Shown here piece by piece: positions 39,797 to 47,853 of a stretch of 47,853 nucleotides of DNA (position 1 is its first letter; every line of letters begins with the position of its first letter). Origin of the DNA: an uncultured Amaricoccus sp. (lineage in GTDB: Bacteria > Pseudomonadota > Alphaproteobacteria > Rhodobacterales > Rhodobacteraceae); contig NZ_CALAGI010000043.1 of the NCBI RefSeq assembly GCF_937891315.1, positions 1 to 47,853 of the forward strand. The letters are read 5' to 3'. The notes under the pieces were generated by a model that was not told the DNA's origin, ran no database searches, and saw only the letters and a list, made by a program, of their open reading frames with translations. A program made the position numbers and the translations under genes.

Positions 39797-42040
39797 GTGC
39801 GGGACGAGATCGACACCGAAGTTGGCCCAGGACTCGCGCGCGGCGCCACCGTGCTCGGATTGAGCGGCGCGGTCCTGCTCGGCTCGACGCTGACCAGCTT
39901 CTGGACCGGATCGGTTGTGGCGCCGACGGCGCTCGCCGTCGCGCTGCTGGTGTTCGGCGGCTTTCTCCTGACCGTACGGATCGGCACGCCGCGCGCCGCG
40001 CGGCCGAGCGGGATCGAGCCTTTCGAGGGTCATACCGAGCCGGTCTATCTTACCGATCTCGGCGGCGGACCGATCGCGGCCAACCCGGCGGCCCGGGGCG
40101 CGCGCTTCCCCGGCGCCTGGCTGCCCGACGGCGCCGCGCTCTATCGCATGACGCGCGAGGCGCGCGCCAACGGTGTCGCGATCGCCGAGACGGACGGCCA
40201 TCGGCTGATCGCGACGCGGCAGGGACCGCGCAGTCTGCTCTGGCGGGTCGAGCGGGTCGCGCCGCCACCGGCGGCGGCCTCCGAATTCGACGCGCTCGGC
40301 GTGCCCTGGCTGCGCGTCGACGGCGAGGGCAAGGTGGTCGCGGCCAACCCGGCGGCGGTGGCGCTGACCGGGAGCATGCCGGCGCGGCTCGCCGAGGTTC
40401 TGAGCGATCCACCGCCGCGCCCGGACGGGGTGCATATGCTGGCGGCCTCGGGCGGAGCGGTGCGGGCGGTGGTGCTGTCGAAGCATGATGGCGGCTGCGA
40501 CCTTCTGCTCACCCCGCTCGGCGGCGCGGAGATCTCGGGGCTGGTGCCCGATCACTTCCTCGAGGATCTGCCGGTGGCGCTGGCGCGACTGGAGACGAGC
40601 GGCGTGCTCACCTATGCCAACAAGGCGGCGCGGCAGCTGCTCGGCGAGCGGGCGCGGCCGGGAACCAATATCGCCGACCTGCTGGAAGGCATGGGCCGCT
40701 CGATCGCCGAACGGCTGGCCGATACCACCCGCGGCCGGGCGCTCGGCCGGTCGGAAGTGGCGCGCGGCGCGCTCGACGGACAGGAGATCTATCTGCAGGT
40801 CGCCTTCACCCGCGCGGTGCTGGACGGCGCGCCGTCGGTGCTGGCCGTGCTGTCCGACGCGACCGAGCTGAAGACGCTGGAAGCGCAGTTCGTCCAGAGC
40901 CAGAAGATGCAGGCCGTGGGCCAGCTCGCCGGCGGCGTGGCGCATGATTTCAACAACCTGCTGACGGCGATCAACGGCCATTGCGACCTCCTGCTGATGC
41001 GGCACGACGTGGCGGACGTGGAGCATGGCGACCTGATGCAGATCCGCCAGAACGCCAATCGCGCGGCGGCGCTGGTGCGCCAGTTGCTGGCCTTCTCGCG
41101 GAAGCAGACGCTGCGCCCGACCGTCATCAACCTTCAGGACACGCTGTCGGAGCTGAGCCACCTCTTGAACCGGCTGCTGACCGACAAGGTGACGCTCCGC
41201 ATCGAGAACGGGCCCGACCTCGCGCCGGTGCGGGTGGACGAGCGGCAGCTCGAGCAGGTGATCATGAACCTCGTGGTCAATGCGCGCGACGCCATGCCGC
41301 GTGGCGGCGAGGTGCGGGTGACGACGCGCAACGCGCATCTCGCCGAGGACCTTCACCGCGACCGGGCGGTGGTCCTGACCGGGGACTATGTCGTCGTCGA
41401 AGTGGCGGATTCGGGGCACGGCATCCCCGAGGGCAAGCTCAACAAGATCTTCGAGCCGTTCTACACGACAAAGCAGGTCGGCGAAGGCACGGGCCTCGGC
41501 CTCTCGACCGCCTATGGCATCATCAAGCAGACCGGCGGCTTCATCTTCGCCGACAGCCCCGCCGGCCAGGGCGCGATCTTCACCATCTACCTTCCGGCCT
41601 ACGACAAGGTTGCGACCCCGGTGGCGCCAGAGCCGGAGGTGCGTCGATCCAAGGACCTGACGGGCCGCGGCCTCGTGCTGCTGGTCGAGGATGAGGATCC
41701 GGTGCGCAGCTTCGCGGCGCGCGCGCTGCGGCTGCGCGGCTATACCGTGGTCGAGGCCTCGTCCGGAGAGGAGGCGCTCGACATTCTGAAGGACGCCGAT
41801 TTCCGGGTCGATATCATGCTGTCGGACGTGATCATGCCCGGCCTCGACGGCCCCGGCTGGGTGCGCGAGGCGCAGAAGACCCGACCGGACACCAAGGTGA
41901 TCTTCATGTCGGGCTACACCGAGGACGCCTTCGTCGGCGGCGAGAGCGGCATCCCGAACTCGGCCTTCCTGCCCAAGCCCTTCACGCTCAACGAGCTTAC
42001 CCAGAAGGTGAAGGACCATCTCGACGTGGCCCTCGTCTGA
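39797..42040 (+). CDS. cckA: hybrid sensor histidine kinase CckA
   Basis: 747 residues. Two N-terminal membrane helices (about 20-36 and 42-62) are followed by PAS-like regions, a HisKA domain with phospho-acceptor His383 in GVAHDFNNLLTAINGH, an HATPase domain (VVNARDAMPRGGE, EGTGLGLSTAYGIIKQTGG) and a C-terminal receiver with Asp677 in DIMLSDVIMPG. This is the CckA architecture. CckA passes phosphate through ChpT to CtrA, controlling cell cycle, motility or gene-transfer-agent genes depending on species. The start is GTG 39797 with AAGGCGGAAGG upstream. Confidence 0.93.
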   Translation: MRDEIDTEVGPGLARGATVLGLSGAVLLGSTLTSFWTGSVVAPTALAVALLVFGGFLLTVRIGTPRAARPSGIEPFEGHTEPVYLTDLGGGPIAANPAARGARFPGAWLPDGAALYRMTREARANGVAIAETDGHRLIATRQGPRSLLWRVERVAPPPAAASEFDALGVPWLRVDGEGKVVAANPAAVALTGSMPARLAEVLSDPPPRPDGVHMLAASGGAVRAVVLSKHDGGCDLLLTPLGGAEISGLVPDHFLEDLPVALARLETSGVLTYANKAARQLLGERARPGTNIADLLEGMGRSIAERLADTTRGRALGRSEVARGALDGQEIYLQVAFTRAVLDGAPSVLAVLSDATELKTLEAQFVQSQKMQAVGQLAGGVAHDFNNLLTAINGHCDLLLMRHDVADVEHGDLMQIRQNANRAAALVRQLLAFSRKQTLRPTVINLQDTLSELSHLLNRLLTDKVTLRIENGPDLAPVRVDERQLEQVIMNLVVNARDAMPRGGEVRVTTRNAHLAEDLHRDRAVVLTGDYVVVEVADSGHGIPEGKLNKIFEPFYTTKQVGEGTGLGLSTAYGIIKQTGGFIFADSPAGQGAIFTIYLPAYDKVATPVAPEPEVRRSKDLTGRGLVLLVEDEDPVRSFAARALRLRGYTVVEASSGEEALDILKDADFRVDIMLSDVIMPGLDGPGWVREAQKTRPDTKVIFMSGYTEDAFVGGESGIPNSAFLPKPFTLNELTQKVKDHLDVALV

Positions 42041-42074
42041 AGCCGCCTCTCGTCGCAACCAAAGGACATACGCG

Positions 42075-43028
42075 TTGAAGAAGCACCTGATCATGGGGTT
42101 CGGCACCAACCAGACCCGCGCCTCGCTGGAGGTGTTCCTGCGCTCGGCGCGCGCGATCTACGGGCCCGAGGAATGCGACGTCGCGATCGTGACCAATACC
42201 GTCGACGGGCTGGGCGATCTGTTCGAGGAGACCGCGAGCAGTGCCATCTTCACGCCGAGCACCTATTCGCCCCGCACCTCGCGCCTGTCGAAGGCGCTGA
42301 ACCGCTGGTTCCTGCATACGCTGCGCCTGCTCGACCGGGCGGGCGTCGGGCGGCGGGCGCCCGAGATCCGCGAGGGCTACTACACGATGATCGAGACCTG
42401 GCACCATCCGCAGCTCTGCCGCTGGTTCGCTTATCGCCGGCTGCTCGGCTTCGCGCATCGCTACGACAAGGTGCTGCTCGCCGACATCAAGGACGTGGTG
42501 TTCCAGGCGCGGTTCTTCGACGCGGTGGACGAAGGCGGGGTGCAGCTCTTCGAGGATGGCGAGGATTTCCGCGCCGAAGGCTGGAACGGCCGCTGGTATG
42601 TCGAGGCCTATGGCACGGCGGAGCATGCGAAGGTCGCCCGGCTCTCGCCGATCTGCATCGGAACCGTGGCGGGAGGCGTCGGGCCGATGGCGTCGATGGT
42701 CGCCACCTTCTGCGACGAGATCGCCCGCGCGCCCTTCGGCAAGATCGAGCAGGCGATCTTCAATCGCATGTATCGCACCGGCGCCTTCGCCGAGCGGATA
42801 GACCTCGTGCCGAACTACGAGGGCATCGTCGCGACGCTGGCGAGTGGTTCGGTCGCGACCGAGACCGTGGTGCGCGACGGCCGGATCCGGGCGGCGGCGA
42901 CCGGGCGGATCTTCCCCGTGGTGCACATGTACGACCGGTTCGACGCGACCAACACGGCCGTCCGCGCCGTCTATGCCGAGCCGACGCACGAGGCGGATCC
43001 AGTCGGGTTGCGCATGGCGGCGAACTAG
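42075..43028 (+). CDS. glycosyltransferase-like protein
   Basis: 317 residues, soluble. It begins KKHLIMGFGTNQTRASLEVF, and KVLLADIKDVVFQARFF gives a D-x-x-D pair (Asp137, Asp140) like the metal/nucleotide-sugar site of GT-A type transferases. VEAYGTAEHAKVARLSPICI and PNYEGIVATL follow. The donor and acceptor are unknown. The start is TTG 42075 with AAAGGA 8 bases upstream. It stands between cckA and recA with no polysaccharide genes nearby. The family call rests on the DxxD context only. Confidence 0.6.
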   Translation: MKKHLIMGFGTNQTRASLEVFLRSARAIYGPEECDVAIVTNTVDGLGDLFEETASSAIFTPSTYSPRTSRLSKALNRWFLHTLRLLDRAGVGRRAPEIREGYYTMIETWHHPQLCRWFAYRRLLGFAHRYDKVLLADIKDVVFQARFFDAVDEGGVQLFEDGEDFRAEGWNGRWYVEAYGTAEHAKVARLSPICIGTVAGGVGPMASMVATFCDEIARAPFGKIEQAIFNRMYRTGAFAERIDLVPNYEGIVATLASGSVATETVVRDGRIRAAATGRIFPVVHMYDRFDATNTAVRAVYAEPTHEADPVGLRMAAN

Positions 43029-43130
43029 GCGCGGGAAATGGCACGCCGGGGAAACGCGGCGCGCAGAGAATTAATCCTGTGGAGGATTTATCTTGCATTG
43101 TTCACGTTTCGTGCTCATGTTCAGGCGATG

Positions 43131-43145
43131 AGAACAAGGCGCGAA
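43131..43145 (+). promoter_or_regulatory. LexA box of recA
   Basis: GAAC-AAGGCGC-GAAC (43131-43134 and 43142-43145) is a perfect reverse complement of the alphaproteobacterial SOS box GTTC-N7-GTTC. It is 51 bases before the recA start. A weaker site, GTTC-N7-GTGC, lies at 43099-43113. Confidence 0.75.
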
Positions 43146-43196
43146 CACGGGTCTCGTGATTGTCGCCTTCCCGCGAGTGTGAAATAAGAGGCGCCA

Positions 43197-44261
<1,065 letters not shown>

Positions 44262-44612
44262 GTCGCGGCGAAAGGCCAGCTTCCAGAGATGAAGCCCGGC
44301 GAAGCGTCGGCCTGACGCGCCTTCGCGGCGGCCGGTGCGCCCTGGCCGCCGCGCGTCGGCCCTGACCTGGCCGACGCGCGGCGGAAGCGCCGCGTCGATG
44401 GCGCGCCAGCGGTCCCGTTCCGCCCGCGGCGCGCTTCTCCGTCGCGCCGGCTTCATCCGGTGCTCCGACCGGGCGATTTCGAAGTGGATCGGCCGCCGAG
44501 GCGTCGTGCCGGGCGCCGCTGGCGTGGACAGCGGCCCCGGGGAAGGCTAACACCGCTGCTTGATCGAGGCGTGGCGAAATCCGCCGGGCGCGCGACCCCT
44601 GGGAACCGACAT
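44262..44612. other. 351-base gap between recA and alaS with a perfect 16 bp hairpin
   Basis: CCGCCGCGCGTCGGCC (44346-44361) and GGCCGACGCGCGGCGG (44369-44384) are perfect complements around the 7-base loop CTGACCT. No T-run follows. No gene is evident in the gap, and the in-frame extension of alaS into it is low-complexity Arg-rich sequence. The hairpin may end recA transcription or regulate alaS. Confidence 0.65.
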
Positions 44613-47276
<2,664 letters not shown>

Positions 47277-47288
47277 GGGGTACACGGA

Positions 47289-47573
47289 ATGCCGGCCTAC
47301 TGGATCGCCCATGTGTCCGTTTCGGACGAAGCCACCTATGGCGAATATGCCAGGCGCGCCACCGCCGCGATCACCGCGCATGGTGGCGAGTTCCTGGCGC
47401 GGGGCGGCCGTCACAGGCAGATGGAGGGCCGCGACCGGCCGCGCAACGTGGTGGTCCTGTTTCCGAGCCTCGAGGCGGCCGAGGCCTGCTACAATTCCAC
47501 CGCCTACCAGGAGGCGCTGAGCTTCGCCCGGGGCGCGTCGGAACGCGATCTGGTGCTGGTCGAGGCGCTCTGA
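47289..47573 (+). CDS. DUF1330 domain protein
   Basis: 94 residues matching DUF1330: MPAYWIAHVSVSDEATYGEY, GGEFLARGGRHRQMEGRDRP, and NVVVLFPSLEAAEACYNSTA. It is a small dimeric alpha/beta ferredoxin-like fold of unknown function. It follows alaS by 12 bases, so it is probably co-transcribed. Confidence 0.9.
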   Translation: MPAYWIAHVSVSDEATYGEYARRATAAITAHGGEFLARGGRHRQMEGRDRPRNVVVLFPSLEAAEACYNSTAYQEALSFARGASERDLVLVEAL

Positions 47574-47602
47574 ATCGGCCCTTCGCCGGGGCCGGAGGGC
47601 AC

Positions 47603-47792
47603 ATGCCGATATAGCGGTCGCGGCGGTGGTTGATGGCGACTACGAGGTTCAGCGTCACCGCGTCGACCAGCGAACAGGTCACGGCGCGCGGGGGCAGGGT
47701 ACGACGGCGAGCAGGAACAGCACACCATCGAACAGCATCTGCGTCCAGCCGGCGCGGAAACCGAACCGGTCCTGCGGATAGAACAATATCCA
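47603..47792 (-). pseudogene. 3' remnant of a YitT-family membrane protein gene
   Basis: The minus strand reads LFYPQDRFGFRAGWTQMLFD then GVLFLLAVV in one frame and, after a C-rich run near 47690, SLVDAVTLNLVVAINHRRDR and YIGM in another. Together these resemble the C-terminal end of YitT (DUF161) membrane proteins. The frameshift, the missing stop after IGM and the palindromic repeat copy 3 abutting the 5' side all point to a decayed gene. The upstream part is absent from the window or lies beyond it. Confidence 0.6.
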
Positions 47793-47840
47793 ACCAGGCG
47801 GAATCGTCTGGTGGCTAATACCAACGGCCCATCTCGTTGA
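47784..47840 (-). repeat. nested palindromic element, copy 3
   Basis: In reverse orientation it reads TTAGCCACCAGACGATTCCG then CCTGGTTGGATATTG, the same as copy 2 apart from one T-to-C change in the inner stem (CCAGACG/CGCCTGG) and a diverged left flank. It interrupts the YitT-like remnant. Confidence 0.8.
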
Positions 47841-47853
47841 CTTTCCGACCAAG

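Noticed and set aside
39761..42109. 782-codon frame antisense to cckA
   Set aside because: Frame shadow of a complete histidine kinase; Arg/His-rich translation without domains.

Overview
The window is a gene-dense, very GC-rich chromosomal segment of an alphaproteobacterium, most likely a member of or close relative of the Rhodobacterales. The evidence is a set of alphaproteobacterial markers (the cell-cycle kinase CckA, the DUF1150/Hsp20 pair, DUF4170, DUF3008, DUF2853-like, YbjN and UbiK-type proteins), gene orders typical of that group (pmbA-cysQ-DUF4170-waaA-lpxK; zinc-ribbon/ftsE-ftsX-plsC; lgt-midA-pgeF; recA-alaS-DUF1330), a GAAC-N7-GAAC LexA box before recA, and lipid A/Kdo genes that mark a Gram-negative envelope. 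The genus cannot be fixed from the sequence alone. I found no rRNA, tRNA, CRISPR array, intact insertion sequence or prophage.

Layout. 1-8468: end of a DUF1127 gene, a flavoprotein, an SDR, a MAPEG protein, then a tightly packed + strand run pmbA, cysQ-like phosphatase, DUF4170, waaA, lpxK, DUF3008; a zinc-ribbon membrane protein faces the other way. 8904-12559: ftsE-ftsX-plsC-family 4 uracil-DNA glycosylase-moaB, mostly overlapping or nearly so. 12745-15501: two tandem paralogous RTX-type calcium-binding proteins. 15518-20982: GNAT, DsbD N-domain-like protein, AlgH/YqgE, Sua5-type tRNA threonylcarbamoyladenosine enzyme, a DmdC-like acyl-CoA dehydrogenase and UspA. 20983-21544 is a low-GC gap. 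21545-24207: trpS and murJ. 24305-24761: a small two-gene cassette (one-TM peptide plus XRE regulator) behind a palindromic promoter. 25080-27768: lgt-midA-pgeF with ATGA/GTGA overlaps. 27905-32843: aldo/keto reductase, ubiK, ybjN, proC, phasin, csaA, 2-hydroxyacid dehydrogenase. 33178-36484: a winged-helix/TPR regulator, a small Cys protein, DUF1150, Hsp20, YdcH. 36481-38032: purE-purK. 38160-42040: a DUF2853-like gene with an ACG in the start position, rsmB, cckA. 42075-47573: a glycosyltransferase-like protein, recA, alaS, DUF1330. The window closes with the broken 3' end of a YitT-family gene.

Most genes are housekeeping: envelope (waaA, lpxK, plsC, murJ, lgt), division (ftsEX), DNA repair (recA, UDG), translation (trpS, alaS, rsmB, tsaC), purine and proline synthesis. 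The unusual content is mostly between genes. A three-copy nested-palindrome element and a two-copy ~130 bp element lie in gaps between convergent genes. A 16 bp inverted repeat brackets the phasin promoter, and a 17 bp palindrome sits in the promoter spacer of the XRE cassette. An RpoH-type promoter precedes hsp20. Near-CtrA boxes lie before ybjN and cckA. A perfect 16 bp hairpin lies between recA and alaS. No single element proves a new system. The best candidates for undescribed biology are the tandem RTX pair, the TM-peptide/XRE cassette and the repeat families.
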